DNA of 64,000 nucleotides from Candidatus Sulfotelmatobacter sp. (GTDB taxonomy: Bacteria > Acidobacteriota > Terriglobia > Terriglobales > Acidobacteriaceae). A program made the translations under genes and the position numbers. How positions within the stretch are numbered: position 1 is the stretch's first letter; each line of letters starts with the position of its first letter. This document shows positions 52,632-61,606 of this stretch, piece after piece. The stretch covers positions 47,026-111,025 of the forward strand of contig JAOAPI010000098.1 in NCBI GenBank assembly GCA_025462865.1, in the 5' to 3' direction. The notes beneath the pieces are model-generated. The model had not been told where the DNA came from and made no database searches. It saw only the letters and a list, made by a program, of their open reading frames with translations.

Positions 52632-54032
52632 TTGCTCCTAAACATTGAAAAGATGATCTATGGCGGCGACGGACTCGCTCGCCTGCCTGCCGACGACCGC
52701 GGACGTGGCAAAGCTGTCTTTGTCCCGTTTGTTCTCGCCGGAGAAAAAGTTGAAGCTGTAATCACTGAAGCAAAGCCGGGCTTCGCGCGCGCGAACGCCA
52801 CGGCAATCGTCGAACCCTCGCCACATCGGGTTCCGCCCCCGTGTCCATATTTCAGCCGCTGCGGCGGATGCCACTACCAGCACGCCAGCTACGAGCACCA
52901 ACTCGAGATCAAAAAAGAAATCCTGCGTGAGAACCTGCGCCGCCTTGCCAAGGTCGAACTGCAGTGTGAAATTCAGACCCACCCTTCGCCCCCTTGGAAC
53001 TACCGCAATCGGTCGCGCCTTCAGCTGCGTACCCACCCTGAATTCTCCATGGGATATTTCAAGTTCGCCTCCCATGATCTGCTGCCCGTTGAGCAGTGCC
53101 CCATCAGCTCACCCTTGATCAATCGCGGTATTGCGATGTTATGGCAGGCAGGACGTGCGGGTAGGGCCGTAGAAGGCGTGCGCGAAGTTGAATTTTTTGC
53201 CAGCCCCGATGCCGACGGAAATGAAACCCAACTGCTGCTCGAATTCCTCTGTGCTCCGGAAGCTCGACGCGCCGCAGTACGCGCCTGGGCTGAAGAATTA
53301 TGCGCGGCCATGCCTGAGATTGCCGGAGTCGTTGCCTTCCGTGAGCCGCAGAAAGGTGTGCAGGAGCCGCTGGTGACGGTCGGCGCGTCGGAACTGACCT
53401 ACCATACAAAAACTGCGGCCTACCGCGTCAGCGCGGGTTCATTTTTCCAGACCAACCGTTTTCTCATCGACGAATTGACCAACATCGTTACGGCAGGCCG
53501 TTCCGCCGATTTCGCCCTCGATCTCTATGCTGGCGTCGGTCTGTTTTCCACAGCCCTGGCCTGTGACATCCGTCACATCGTTTCGGTTGAGATGTCACAG
53601 ACAGCCGCTGCGGATCTTAAATACAATCTGCCTGCTAACGGAAAAGCGGTCCAACTCTCAACCGATCAATATCTGGCCAGCTTCACGGGACGTGTGGATC
53701 CAACAGATGCGGTAAAGAACGAAACGCCGGCGCGATCGCGCAGCAAGGCAGTCAAGACCCAGGCTGGGAATGGTTCTGTCCTCCCCCATTCGCTCCATAA
53801 ACCCAGCCTGGTGGTTGTTGATCCGCCGCGCAGCGGTTTGGGAGATCGCGTGGCGCATTCGGTCGCGGCCATGAATGCGCCACGTATCACCTATGTATCC
53901 TGTGATCCCGCAACCTTGGCTCGCGATCTGGTGCCTCTGCAAGCCGCTGGCTATCGCGTCGAGGAGGTGCATCTCGTCGATCTATTCCCCCAAACCTACC
54001 ACCTCGAAAGCGTCATACACCTAACCCGTTAA
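52632..54032 (+). CDS. rlmD: 23S rRNA (uracil-C5)-methyltransferase, RlmD/RumA-like
   Basis: Methylates a uridine of 23S rRNA (or tRNA) using SAM. 466 aa from a TTG. A TRAM-like N-terminus (IEKMIYGGDGLARLP) precedes a [4Fe-4S] cluster motif CPYFSRCGGC (Cys71, 77, 80), with the fourth Cys likely in PVEQCPIS. The SAM site is ALDLYAGVGLFSTALA, and the catalytic Cys is in YVSCDPATLARDL near the end. The family includes RlmC, RlmD and TrmA, which sequence alone does not separate; the Fe-S cluster excludes TrmA. A low-complexity insert lies around TGRVDPTDAVKN. Confidence 0.88.
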   Translation: MLLNIEKMIYGGDGLARLPADDRGRGKAVFVPFVLAGEKVEAVITEAKPGFARANATAIVEPSPHRVPPPCPYFSRCGGCHYQHASYEHQLEIKKEILRENLRRLAKVELQCEIQTHPSPPWNYRNRSRLQLRTHPEFSMGYFKFASHDLLPVEQCPISSPLINRGIAMLWQAGRAGRAVEGVREVEFFASPDADGNETQLLLEFLCAPEARRAAVRAWAEELCAAMPEIAGVVAFREPQKGVQEPLVTVGASELTYHTKTAAYRVSAGSFFQTNRFLIDELTNIVTAGRSADFALDLYAGVGLFSTALACDIRHIVSVEMSQTAAADLKYNLPANGKAVQLSTDQYLASFTGRVDPTDAVKNETPARSRSKAVKTQAGNGSVLPHSLHKPSLVVVDPPRSGLGDRVAHSVAAMNAPRITYVSCDPATLARDLVPLQAAGYRVEEVHLVDLFPQTYHLESVIHLTR

Positions 54033-54064
54033 TCCGCAGATTTTTCGTACCTGGATCGCGAAGT

Positions 54065-54082
54065 GCACGACTTCAGTCGTGC
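54065..54082. repeat. REP-like hairpin between rlmD and comEC
   Basis: GCACGAC-ttca-GTCGTGC, a perfect 7-bp stem, 19 bases before the comEC ATG. It may also act as a terminator. Confidence 0.65.
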
Positions 54083-54100
54083 CGTTAACCACGCCGAGGT

Positions 54101-56731
54101 ATGCCGACTCTACAACCCATCACGCCTCCGCCAGCTCCGGCCCCATTGGAATTCCACCTCAAGCCCACACGTCAGCCTATGCTCTGGGCTGCATTGGCCT
54201 ACGCATCCGGAATAATCGCAGGCACTCACCTCTGGCACCCTCCCGTCATATGGATCGCAGCTGCCGCCGCATTCCTCGCTGCGGGACTTTACTTCTTACG
54301 CCGGCGAAACTGGCTTGCCGCCGCCCTGGCCCTCGGAACATTCTTCTCTGCGGGAGCCCTTCACATTCAGATGACAGCTTCGACGAATGTCGTCGACACC
54401 ACTCTGCAACCGCTCACGGACGGCCAACAAGTCGAGATCATCGCGCACGTCACACGCGAAGGCAGGTTCCGCGAAGGCAGCCCAAACGAAACCCGGCAAA
54501 TCCTCGACGTCCGCACCGAAGAAATCCTTACCGACGATGGCACAGAAATTCCTGCACATTCCGGTATTCGCCTGGGTATTTACAGCACTCTCCCCGCCGG
54601 ATCACAGTTGCCACGCGAGACACGCCGCTTCCACTATGGCGAACGCATTCGCCTTCCCATCAAACTCAAGCTCCCTCGCAACTTTCACAATCCCGGCGCA
54701 TTTGACTACGAAGGCTACCTCGCCTCAAACGGAATCGCTGCTCTGGGCTCTGCCAAAATTCAAGATGTCCAATCGCTGCCCGGATTCACCGGAAACCGTC
54801 TCGAACTGTGGCGAAGTCGTATCCACTCCAGCATCGTCGCCAAGGTCAACCTGCTCTGGCCCCCGCCTCAAGCCGCGCTCCTCGACGCCATGCTCATCGG
54901 CGAAGAAGCCTTCATCGATCGCGACACGCGTGTCGATTTCCAGCGCTCCGGCACCTACCACATCCTTGTTGTCTCGGGGATGAACGTCACCATCCTGGCC
55001 TTCGTCATCTTCTGGACACTTCGCCGCTTCCGTCTCGCCGACACTCCCGCGACCATCCTTACAATCCTGTTCTGCGCTGCCTACGCCTGTCTCACTGAAG
55101 TTGGCGCTCCGGTCTGGCGTGCCACGCTGATGTGCTCTATCTATCTCGGGACGCGCCTGCTCTACCGCGATCGCGGCATGTTGAATGCCCTCGGCACCGC
55201 AGCCCTCGGATTGCTAGTATTCGACCCACAGCAACTCTTCACAGCCAGCTTCCAGATGACGTTTCTGTGCGTGCTCATCGTGGCCGCCATCGGCCTTCCC
55301 CTGGTCGAACGCACTTCGAGCCTTTATCGCAAAGCGCTGGCACATTGGGATGCCGAGGACTACAGCACCGCGCTCCCTCCCCGCATAGCCCAGTTCCGTG
55401 CCGATCTGCGATTGATCGCAGAACACCTCGCACGTTTCATCGGCCACCCATGGTCGCTGCGGCTGGTACGAAGCCTGGCCATGATCTCCCTTGCAACTTT
55501 TGAATTGCTGCTCGTATCCGCCGTAATGCAAATGGGACTCGCTCTGCCCATGGCTTACTATTTTCACCGCGCCACCACTATCGGCCTTCCCGCCAACGTG
55601 GCAGTCGTCCCCCTCACCCAACTCCTTATGCCGGCCGCGGTCCTGGCCGTGGCCTTGGGTTACATTTCCCCGCTCCTCGCAAAAATTCCCGCGCTGCTCA
55701 CCGCTGTCGCCCTGCAAGCCATCACCGGAACAGTCCACACACTGGGAGGCCTGCGCCTCGCCGACCTTCGCGTCGCAACGCCCTCGCTCGCCATCATCGC
55801 CGCATCATCCTTGGCTCTAATCCTCGCGATGATGGTCGTCCGCCGCCGTGCTCTCCTCGCAGCCGCAGGCCTGCTCGCATTGTTGATGATGTCTCTCGCG
55901 TTGGCCTTCATTTCACCTCGCCCGCAGATCCGAACAGGATTGCTCGAAGTCACCTCGATCGATGTCGGCGAAGGCGATTCCATCCTGCTAGTAATGCCCC
56001 AAGGCCGCACTCTACTCATCGACGCCGGAGGCCCCATCTGGGGCGGCAGTTCACAGTTCGATTTCGGCGAAGACGTCGTTGCCCCTTACCTCTGGACCCG
56101 CGGCATCTCTCGTCTCGACGCCGTCGCCATTTCCCACGGCCATTCTGACCACATCGGAGGCATGGCCTCCATCCTGAAAGATTTTCGCCCCAAAGAATTA
56201 TGGATCGGTTTGCTCCCACCCAGCCGCGCACTCGACAACCTGATCGCCGAAGCGCATTCCTTGGGAATCAACGTTGTGCGTCACTGGGAGGGAGACAAAT
56301 TTGATTTAGGCGGAGCCCAGGTAGATGTACTCTTCCCGCCGCAAGACCAGCCCACTGCGCTCGAGCCCAAGAACAACGACTCCATGGTCCTGCATGTCAG
56401 CTATAACAACACGTCCGTATTGCTCGAGGGCGACGCCGAAAAGGCCGTCGAGCGCCGCATCGCAGCCCTCTACCATCCTCACGCCGATCTCTTAAAAGTG
56501 GGTCATCACGGCAGCGCCACATCCACCACGCCAGAAATATTGCAGGCGGTTCACCCTACCTTCGCCATTATCTCCGTCGGTTACGGCAATTCTTTCGGCC
56601 TGCCCAAACCCGCTGTTCTCCAGCGCCTGCAAGCCTCTGGAGTCCGCGTCTACCGCACCGATCTAGACGGCGCTATAACCTTCTATCTCGACGGCCACTC
56701 CGTCACTCCTGCACTGGCATCTCTGCCGTAG
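54101..56731 (+). CDS. comEC: DNA uptake channel protein ComEC/Rec2
   Basis: Transports single-stranded DNA across the inner membrane in natural transformation. 876 aa: N-terminal membrane helices, a soluble OB-like domain (DUF4131; GRFREGSPNETRQILDVRTE), the competence domain (HILVVSGMNVTILAFVIFW, about residue 290 onward), further helices, and a C-terminal metallo-beta-lactamase domain (about 620-870) with SHGHSDHIGGM (HxHxDH) and the later GHHGS motif. All metal-binding positions look intact. No other com genes are nearby. The DUF2007 gene overlaps its 3' end on the other strand. Confidence 0.93.
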   Translation: MPTLQPITPPPAPAPLEFHLKPTRQPMLWAALAYASGIIAGTHLWHPPVIWIAAAAAFLAAGLYFLRRRNWLAAALALGTFFSAGALHIQMTASTNVVDTTLQPLTDGQQVEIIAHVTREGRFREGSPNETRQILDVRTEEILTDDGTEIPAHSGIRLGIYSTLPAGSQLPRETRRFHYGERIRLPIKLKLPRNFHNPGAFDYEGYLASNGIAALGSAKIQDVQSLPGFTGNRLELWRSRIHSSIVAKVNLLWPPPQAALLDAMLIGEEAFIDRDTRVDFQRSGTYHILVVSGMNVTILAFVIFWTLRRFRLADTPATILTILFCAAYACLTEVGAPVWRATLMCSIYLGTRLLYRDRGMLNALGTAALGLLVFDPQQLFTASFQMTFLCVLIVAAIGLPLVERTSSLYRKALAHWDAEDYSTALPPRIAQFRADLRLIAEHLARFIGHPWSLRLVRSLAMISLATFELLLVSAVMQMGLALPMAYYFHRATTIGLPANVAVVPLTQLLMPAAVLAVALGYISPLLAKIPALLTAVALQAITGTVHTLGGLRLADLRVATPSLAIIAASSLALILAMMVVRRRALLAAAGLLALLMMSLALAFISPRPQIRTGLLEVTSIDVGEGDSILLVMPQGRTLLIDAGGPIWGGSSQFDFGEDVVAPYLWTRGISRLDAVAISHGHSDHIGGMASILKDFRPKELWIGLLPPSRALDNLIAEAHSLGINVVRHWEGDKFDLGGAQVDVLFPPQDQPTALEPKNNDSMVLHVSYNNTSVLLEGDAEKAVERRIAALYHPHADLLKVGHHGSATSTTPEILQAVHPTFAIISVGYGNSFGLPKPAVLQRLQASGVRVYRTDLDGAITFYLDGHSVTPALASLP

Positions 56732-57035
56732 CGTCATCATCTTCATCATCATCGCCCGCCCCCTCCACCGCCGCGGGGGACTGTCGCGACTCCGCAATCA
56801 GCGCGCGCGCCTTCTCCGCATCCTCTTCCCGCACCAGGATAATCATCCCGCCCATCCCCGGAAACGCGTCCTGCAACAAGCTCGCCGACGCCAGATCGTT
56901 TTCAATCCCCGCCGAATCCAGCAAGCCCTTCACCACCATCGCCTCCGACTCTTGTTCACTATCAAATACCTTCACCAGTTTTTCATTGGGATTAGGACGC
57001 GGTTCCTGCGTAGTTGAATTCGTCTGCTCTGCCAT
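56703..57035 (-). CDS. DUF2007-domain protein
   Basis: 110 aa from the ATG at 57035 with GGAG six bases upstream (frame open to 57086). The DUF2007 core is KLVKVFDSEQESEAMVVKGL followed by LDSAGIENDL, then GGMIILVREEDAEKARALI. The family is a small ferredoxin-like fold, often a putative signalling or PII-like protein. The C-terminus is very acidic (EGAGDDDEDDDATAEMP). Its 3' end overlaps comEC by 29 bp in the opposite direction. Confidence 0.82.
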   Translation of the reverse strand: MAEQTNSTTQEPRPNPNEKLVKVFDSEQESEAMVVKGLLDSAGIENDLASASLLQDAFPGMGGMIILVREEDAEKARALIAESRQSPAAVEGAGDDDEDDDATAEMPVQE

Positions 57036-57309
57036 GTCATCTCCGGTTTCTAGAGTCGGCTCCGTTAAACACGGCCGCACTCCCACTTCCGTGATTTTAT
57101 TACCTTAACCATTTAAGTATCTCTCAGTGGATGAGCTTTCCCGCGTTTAGGTTGTGACTGTGACCTAGAACTGGCTTGCACCAGCACTTTCGGGCCGTTT
57201 GCTTTCCCCCTCGATTGGAGGAGAATGCTTTAAAACGCGCGCAACATCGCGCCGTATGGCTACATCCAAATCTACAGGGACACAGTTGTAGGCCAGAAAA
57301 GGGGGATGC

Positions 57310-57606
57310 ATGAATACTGGGGAACCCGCGAAACATGAGAAAAATCCACTGCTTGCACTAAATGAAACCCAGGCTCAAGACTCAGCCGACGAAGCTCGCA
57401 GGATTCGCCGCCTCCAGATCATGATGAGCATGGTCTCTTCCGTAATCAGCCAGGACCCCAGCCTCACCGTCGAAGAAGCCTCCGAACTCGCCGCCGGCGC
57501 CAAGCGTGCCGCCCTCGCCATGTTCCCCGACAAAGAACTCGCCTACGACCTCCTCTACAAACCCCGCCTTCAGCGCCTCATGACCGAACGCTTCCGCCTC
57601 CAGTAA
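57310..57606 (+). CDS. Small hypothetical helical protein
   Basis: 98 aa with AAGGGGG six bases before the ATG. The N-terminal 25 residues are polar, followed by two or three helices (EARRIRRLQIMMSMVSSVIS, EEASELAAGAKRAALAMFP). No family recognised. It lies alone between the DUF2007 gene and the FAA hydrolase gene; the latter is convergent and 25 bp away. Confidence 0.65.
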   Translation: MNTGEPAKHEKNPLLALNETQAQDSADEARRIRRLQIMMSMVSSVISQDPSLTVEEASELAAGAKRAALAMFPDKELAYDLLYKPRLQRLMTERFRLQ

Positions 57607-57631
57607 CAGACTGAACGTGTGGCAGCGAGGC

Positions 57632-58432
57632 TTACTCATCCACCACCGAATTCCTCAACGTCCCTACACCCTCCACGCTAACCTCCACCACATCTCCCGC
57701 CACCACCGGCCCCACGCCCTCCGGCGTTCCCGTGGCAATCAGATCTCCCGGAAAAAGCGTCATCGCCTCCGCAATATAGCGAATCATCGCGTCCATCGTA
57801 AAAATAAAATCGCGCGTGTTCCCCTGCTGCCGTACTGCTCCATTCACCCGCGTCTCCACTCCAACCCCAGTCCACGGATCAAGCCCATCCACTACCACCG
57901 GCCCCACTGGACAGAAGGTATCGCTGCCCTTGGCCCGCGCCCACTGCCCATCTTTCTTCTGAAAGTCGCGCGCCGTGATGTCATTCAAGCATGTGTAACC
58001 CAAAATATAAGGCCGCACATCTTCATCGGCCGCCGGCTTGTAGCAAGTCTTCGCTATCACCACGCACAACTCACCTTCATAGTCCACGCGTTCGGACGTC
58101 TTCGGCCGCCGCACCACTCCGCCCGGCCCCAGCAATGACGAACTTGGCTTGAAGAACAGCAACGGCTCCTTCGGCACTTCATTCCCCAACTCCGCCGCAT
58201 GCGCCTTGTAATTCCGTCCCACACAAACAATCTTTGACGGACGCACCGGAGTTAACAACTCAGCCTCCTCCAGCGCGATCGCCTCGATGCGACGCGTGCG
58301 CAACCCCTCCACATCTCCATCCGACTCTTCCGGCGCCGTCAGCAAAATCCGCAGAATCGTTTCGCGTCCCGCCACCGGCTCGACCAGCCCATACTGCGCC
58401 TGCCCATTCATTTGAAACCGACAATATTTCAT
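57632..58432 (-). CDS. Fumarylacetoacetate hydrolase-family protein
   Basis: 266 aa. The FAH domain (about residues 60-265) shows IVCVGRNYKAHAAELGNEVP, the metal-site residues in VDYEGELCVVI (Glu-x-Glu), TCLNDITARDFQ and GSDTFCPVGP. The end reads GDLIATGTPEGVGPV, as in 2-hydroxyhepta-2,4-diene-1,7-dioate isomerase and acylpyruvate hydrolase. Substrate unknown; a role in aromatic or acylpyruvate breakdown is likely. No aromatic-degradation genes are nearby. Confidence 0.9.
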   Translation of the reverse strand: MKYCRFQMNGQAQYGLVEPVAGRETILRILLTAPEESDGDVEGLRTRRIEAIALEEAELLTPVRPSKIVCVGRNYKAHAAELGNEVPKEPLLFFKPSSSLLGPGGVVRRPKTSERVDYEGELCVVIAKTCYKPAADEDVRPYILGYTCLNDITARDFQKKDGQWARAKGSDTFCPVGPVVVDGLDPWTGVGVETRVNGAVRQQGNTRDFIFTMDAMIRYIAEAMTLFPGDLIATGTPEGVGPVVAGDVVEVSVEGVGTLRNSVVDE

Positions 58433-58461
58433 AGAGTCTATCTAACCACTCAACCACCAAC

Positions 58462-58530
58462 CCTGTCATCCAGAGCGGAGCATGTGCTTGTGCGCTTAGC
58501 GCAAGCACTTGCGTAGTCGAAGGACCCCTT
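58462..58530 (+). repeat. Dispersed GTCATCC...GTCGAAGGACC repeat, copy 2 with internal hairpin
   Basis: CCTGTCATCC at one end and GTCGAAGGACCCCTT at the other, with a hairpin GTGCTTGTGCGC/GCGCAAGCAC between them. Copy 1, without the hairpin, is at 23989-24020. Confidence 0.6.
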
Positions 58531-58595
58531 GTTCTCCGCGCCTCCACTGACCCCAAAAGGCATTTCTATGACGCACCCTCTGCGCGCTCCCGCCC

Positions 58596-59717
58596 CTACG
58601 GCACCCTCTCACTCGCCTCTTCCGATCGCGCACTCTCATTCCCCCGCTGGTCCACCGCCGACACGGAATAAAAATATGTTTTCCCGCTCACCACCTGCTC
58701 ATCGCGAAACGCCGGAGTCTTCAACGGCTCCGTATTCACCTTCAATGCCGCGGCCCGTTCTTCATGTCGATAAACGTTGTACCCTTCAAGATCCGCGTCC
58801 GTCACCGGCGCCCAGATCAAATCAATGAATGGCTGCTGACCCTGCCCCGAAAACACGGCCTGCAATCCCGTGGGCACCGACGGCGGAAAAATATCGTGAG
58901 CGAAAACCTTCACTTCTGAAGTATCTTTCCCCTCCACCTCAACCGCACTCTTTCCCGCGGTTTCAACGACGCTCACCACCGTTCCACGGTAAAAATACGT
59001 GTTCTCCCACTCAAAGCTTTGATCGAGATGCGACTGCACACTTTTCTCGTCTCTGGATCCGGTCGCGCAATTTGTCGAATCCACCTGCGCGATTCTCGTT
59101 TCGCTAGCCTTGCCTTCTTCCCGACGGTAGATGCGAAACAAATATTTTATTTCCTCTCTTCGCGGTACTGAAGCCGCTTTGCACTTCCACGAAAGCAGCA
59201 CTCCTTGAGCAGTCGTGCGGGCCCCAAATCCATCAAAAGGCGGCAACGTGGGAACCAATGCCACGTGCACCTGATTCGAAATTCCGGCGCCCTTCCCTGC
59301 CTTGTTCAACACCTCGACCGCATACGTGGCAAAACCCGTGGGATGTTCCTGCTGGATTGCCGAAGGCAAAGTGTCGGTGAAACTCGCTCTGACCTTCTGC
59401 GACTTGGATTTTCTTGAACTCGCAAAACCCGCTGGCGGCGCAGCCTCCCCTACCGCCGCTTCACATTGTTTGATCGTCGCAGCAAGACTTCGGCATACTC
59501 GCGTTTTTCCCAGATAACGCACGCTCTGCCGGTCCGTCGTTAGCGCCGGGATCGTCCAGGTAAGTTTGACTTGATCGCCTTTACGCGAGGCGCGCAGATC
59601 AGAAGGCGGCCGCGGCAACTCCAGCGAAGGCGGCAGCGGCGGCCCAATCGACGCGCACCCCGTGATCCACCCCAACGCCGCCACTACCGCAAGCAACTTT
59701 CCTCGTGGAATCTTCAT
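58596..59717 (-). CDS. Fibronectin type III-domain lipoprotein
   Basis: 373 aa with lipobox WITGC after a signal segment (LLAVVAALGWITGC, Cys21). Two or three Fn3-like domains: LRASRKGDQVKLTWTIPALT first, a middle one with QGVLLSWKCKAASVPR, and PTGLQAVFSGQGQQPFIDLI near the C-terminus, ending in the typical GKTYFYSVSAVDQRGNESA. Probably on the periplasmic face of the outer or inner membrane. Single minus-strand gene; function unknown. Confidence 0.85.
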   Translation of the reverse strand: MKIPRGKLLAVVAALGWITGCASIGPPLPPSLELPRPPSDLRASRKGDQVKLTWTIPALTTDRQSVRYLGKTRVCRSLAATIKQCEAAVGEAAPPAGFASSRKSKSQKVRASFTDTLPSAIQQEHPTGFATYAVEVLNKAGKGAGISNQVHVALVPTLPPFDGFGARTTAQGVLLSWKCKAASVPRREEIKYLFRIYRREEGKASETRIAQVDSTNCATGSRDEKSVQSHLDQSFEWENTYFYRGTVVSVVETAGKSAVEVEGKDTSEVKVFAHDIFPPSVPTGLQAVFSGQGQQPFIDLIWAPVTDADLEGYNVYRHEERAAALKVNTEPLKTPAFRDEQVVSGKTYFYSVSAVDQRGNESARSEEASERVP

Positions 59718-59780
59718 GCGGAATGAACCAGACTACATCACTTTGCCAGAAGCGGAGGAAATCATGCGGCGGGATTTCCA

Positions 59781-59863
59781 GTCCCGAAAGGACGGCATGT
59801 GAAAGCCAGGCACGCAGTGCCGGTAGGGTATGACAATGAAAAGGAGTCCCGAAGGGACGGCAC
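59781..59863 (+). repeat. Solo REP unit related to the RAYT ends
   Basis: Hairpin GTCCC-gaaa-GGAC, then GCATGTGAAAGCCAGGCACG with its GGCAC/GTGCC stem (59809-59821), then GTCCC-gaa-GGGAC (59846-59858) and GGCAC. It matches the left RAYT unit (17992-18064) over both hairpins and the leader, with no transposase beside it. Confidence 0.8.
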
Positions 59864-59916
59864 TGGTTCGGGCGCACGCTACCTTTGACAATGCGCGTAC
59901 ATCGCTGATGTTGCTA

Positions 59917-59950
59917 CCACTGACCACTGGTCACTGACCACTGATCACTG
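59917..59950 (+). repeat. Dispersed ACCACTG repeat, copy 4
   Basis: CCACTGACCACTGGTCACTG, then ACCACTGATCACTG: four tandem variants of the ACCACTG unit between the solo REP unit and the aminotransferase stop codon. Confidence 0.7.
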
Positions 59951-59960
59951 TCCCATACCT

Positions 59961-61316
59961 TCAAGCCACCAACTCCCTCACCGCCTCCCGGAACACCTTC
60001 GTATGCCGGTCCACATCGTCGCTCTCGGTCTGCGGCGACATGAGCGCCATATTATGAAACGGCGTCAGCAATATCCCGCGGTTCATCGCATACAAATGCA
60101 TGAACCGCTCCAGCTCGAAGTCCATCGCATCATGCGCCTCGGTCCCGTTCTTCGGAGCGTCTGCTTGAAACAAATATTCTGCCCGGCAGCCTAACTGCGT
60201 GACATGCCAGGGAAGCTCCGCCTCCGCAATCGCCTTGGCCACCCCCAAAGTCCAGCGCTCGGCCATTGGGATCATCCGATCAAACGCTTCTTTGGTAAGA
60301 ACCTTACTCAGCGTTGCGCGCATCGCCGCCAGCGACAGCGCATTTCCTGCCAGCGTCCCGCCAATCCCGCCGACGTCGCAGTCTTCCAGATTTTGTCCCG
60401 CAACAATGCGGTCCGCAACATCCTGCGAAAATCCGTAAGCCGCTCCCGGAATTCCTCCCCCGATCGCCTTTCCAAAAACCAGCACATCGGGGTCCAGATT
60501 CTCCGCCCGTGTATACCCGCCCGGCCCTGCGCAGATCGTATGCGTCTCATCGATAATCAGCAGCACTCCATGCTTGCGCGTCAATTCGCGCAGCGCCGCA
60601 TGATATCCCGGCTGCGCATGGACGATCCCCACATTGGTCATTGCCGGCTCCGCCAGCACGCAAGCCACATCGCCCTTGGCCAGCGCCGCCTCGAGTGCCG
60701 GCACATCATTGAACTCAACAACCCGCGTCGTCACCGAAGGATCCACCGGCGGACCTACATTCCCGCGCCGCGCCCCGGACCTGCCATCGCGCTCTAATGT
60801 GATAAAAGTTTCATCCACCGTGCCGTGGTAACACCAGTTGAAAACTAAAATCTTCGGCCGCCCGGTGATCTGCCGCGCCAAACGAATCGAAAACCGATTC
60901 GCATCCGTCGCCGTCAACGCGAACTGCCAGTAAGGCAGTTTGAAACGTTTCTGCAATTCTTCCGCGACAAAAATCGAATCCTCGCCCGGTAGCATCAGAG
61001 TAATCCCGCGCCGCGCCTGCTCCTCCACCGCCTTCACCGTCGCGGACGGCGAATGTCCCGTCATCGCTCCCGTGTCGCCCAAACAAAAATCCGTATACCG
61101 ATGCCCATCCACATCAAAAAATGAAGCCCCCTGCGCCTCCCGCACAAATGGCGGAAACGCCCCTGCCCACTTCACCATCCAGTTCATCGGGACGCCCGCC
61201 AGTAACGACTTCCGCCCCCGCTCAAACAGCGCCTTAGACTTTGGCCTCTCCGCGACAAACTTCTTCTGCTCGCGCTCCATCAGAGACGCCAGCCGCACCC
61301 GATCAATAGTTTTCAT
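59961..61316 (-). CDS. Class III PLP aminotransferase (glutamate-1-semialdehyde aminomutase-like)
   Basis: 451 aa, fold type I. Residues about 60-420 form the class III domain: VDGHRYTDFCLGDTGAMTGH, TATDANRFSIRLAR, VLLIIDETHTICAGPGGYTR, and the PLP lysine in VFGKAIGGGIPGA. Length and motifs resemble HemL-like transaminases, but true glutamate-1-semialdehyde aminomutase has different residues around the Lys (GKVIGGGLPVGA), so another amino-acid or amine substrate is likely. The N-terminal about 40 residues are an extra, charged extension. No hem genes are adjacent. Confidence 0.85.
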   Translation of the reverse strand: MKTIDRVRLASLMEREQKKFVAERPKSKALFERGRKSLLAGVPMNWMVKWAGAFPPFVREAQGASFFDVDGHRYTDFCLGDTGAMTGHSPSATVKAVEEQARRGITLMLPGEDSIFVAEELQKRFKLPYWQFALTATDANRFSIRLARQITGRPKILVFNWCYHGTVDETFITLERDGRSGARRGNVGPPVDPSVTTRVVEFNDVPALEAALAKGDVACVLAEPAMTNVGIVHAQPGYHAALRELTRKHGVLLIIDETHTICAGPGGYTRAENLDPDVLVFGKAIGGGIPGAAYGFSQDVADRIVAGQNLEDCDVGGIGGTLAGNALSLAAMRATLSKVLTKEAFDRMIPMAERWTLGVAKAIAEAELPWHVTQLGCRAEYLFQADAPKNGTEAHDAMDFELERFMHLYAMNRGILLTPFHNMALMSPQTESDDVDRHTKVFREAVRELVA

Positions 61317-61330
61317 GTCGCAGCAGAATA

Positions 61331-61395
61331 TCAGAATGTGTGCAGTAGCAGAATGTGTGCGGTAGAGAGAGTGTGGTTACCAGAATGCGTGCGGT
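61331..61395 (+). repeat. Short imperfect tandem repeat upstream of the aminotransferase
   Basis: CAGAATGTGTGCAGTAG, CAGAATGTGTGCGGTAG, a diverged stretch, then CAGAATGCGTGCGGTAC: three or four copies of a 16-17-bp unit. Confidence 0.65.
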
Positions 61396-61398
61396 ACC

Positions 61399-61465
61399 GT
61401 GGAAGAGCGGCGCTGCAGCGCCGCGTGAGGTTAGTATGGTCCAGCCCCTTCAGGGGCGGCATGCA
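61399..61465 (+). repeat. REP-like repeat family 2, copy 2
   Basis: GTGGAAGAGCGGCGCTGCAG then CGCCGCGTGAGG, with hairpin GCGGCGC-tgca-GCGCCGC. It is followed by a second palindrome, GCCCC-ttca-GGGGC (61444-61457). The lead GTGGAAGA-CGGCGC---CAGCGCCG matches 50929-50953. Confidence 0.7.
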
Positions 61466-61564
61466 TTAGCCCCGTACGTAAGGTGATCGCCTGATATTCC
61501 GCATCTGCCCGCAAGCTTCCAAAATTCTTCTCGCGTTCGAACCACGGGTAAGTCACAGTGGCTC

Positions 61565-61606
61565 TTCCCCTGTGTTCCCCCGTGCCCTCTGTGGTAAAGA
61601 TTTTCC
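61565..61606 (+). repeat. Dispersed CTGTGGTAAAGATTTT repeat at the hslU 3' end
   Basis: TTCCCCTGTGTTCCCCCGTG, then CCCTCTGTGGTAAAGATTTTCC, matching 16181-16221. It ends at the hslU stop codon. Confidence 0.7.

Noticed and set aside
61520..61560. tRNA-like T-arm sequence CGCGTTCGAACCACGGG
   Set aside because: No acceptor, D or anticodon arm can be folded around it on either strand.
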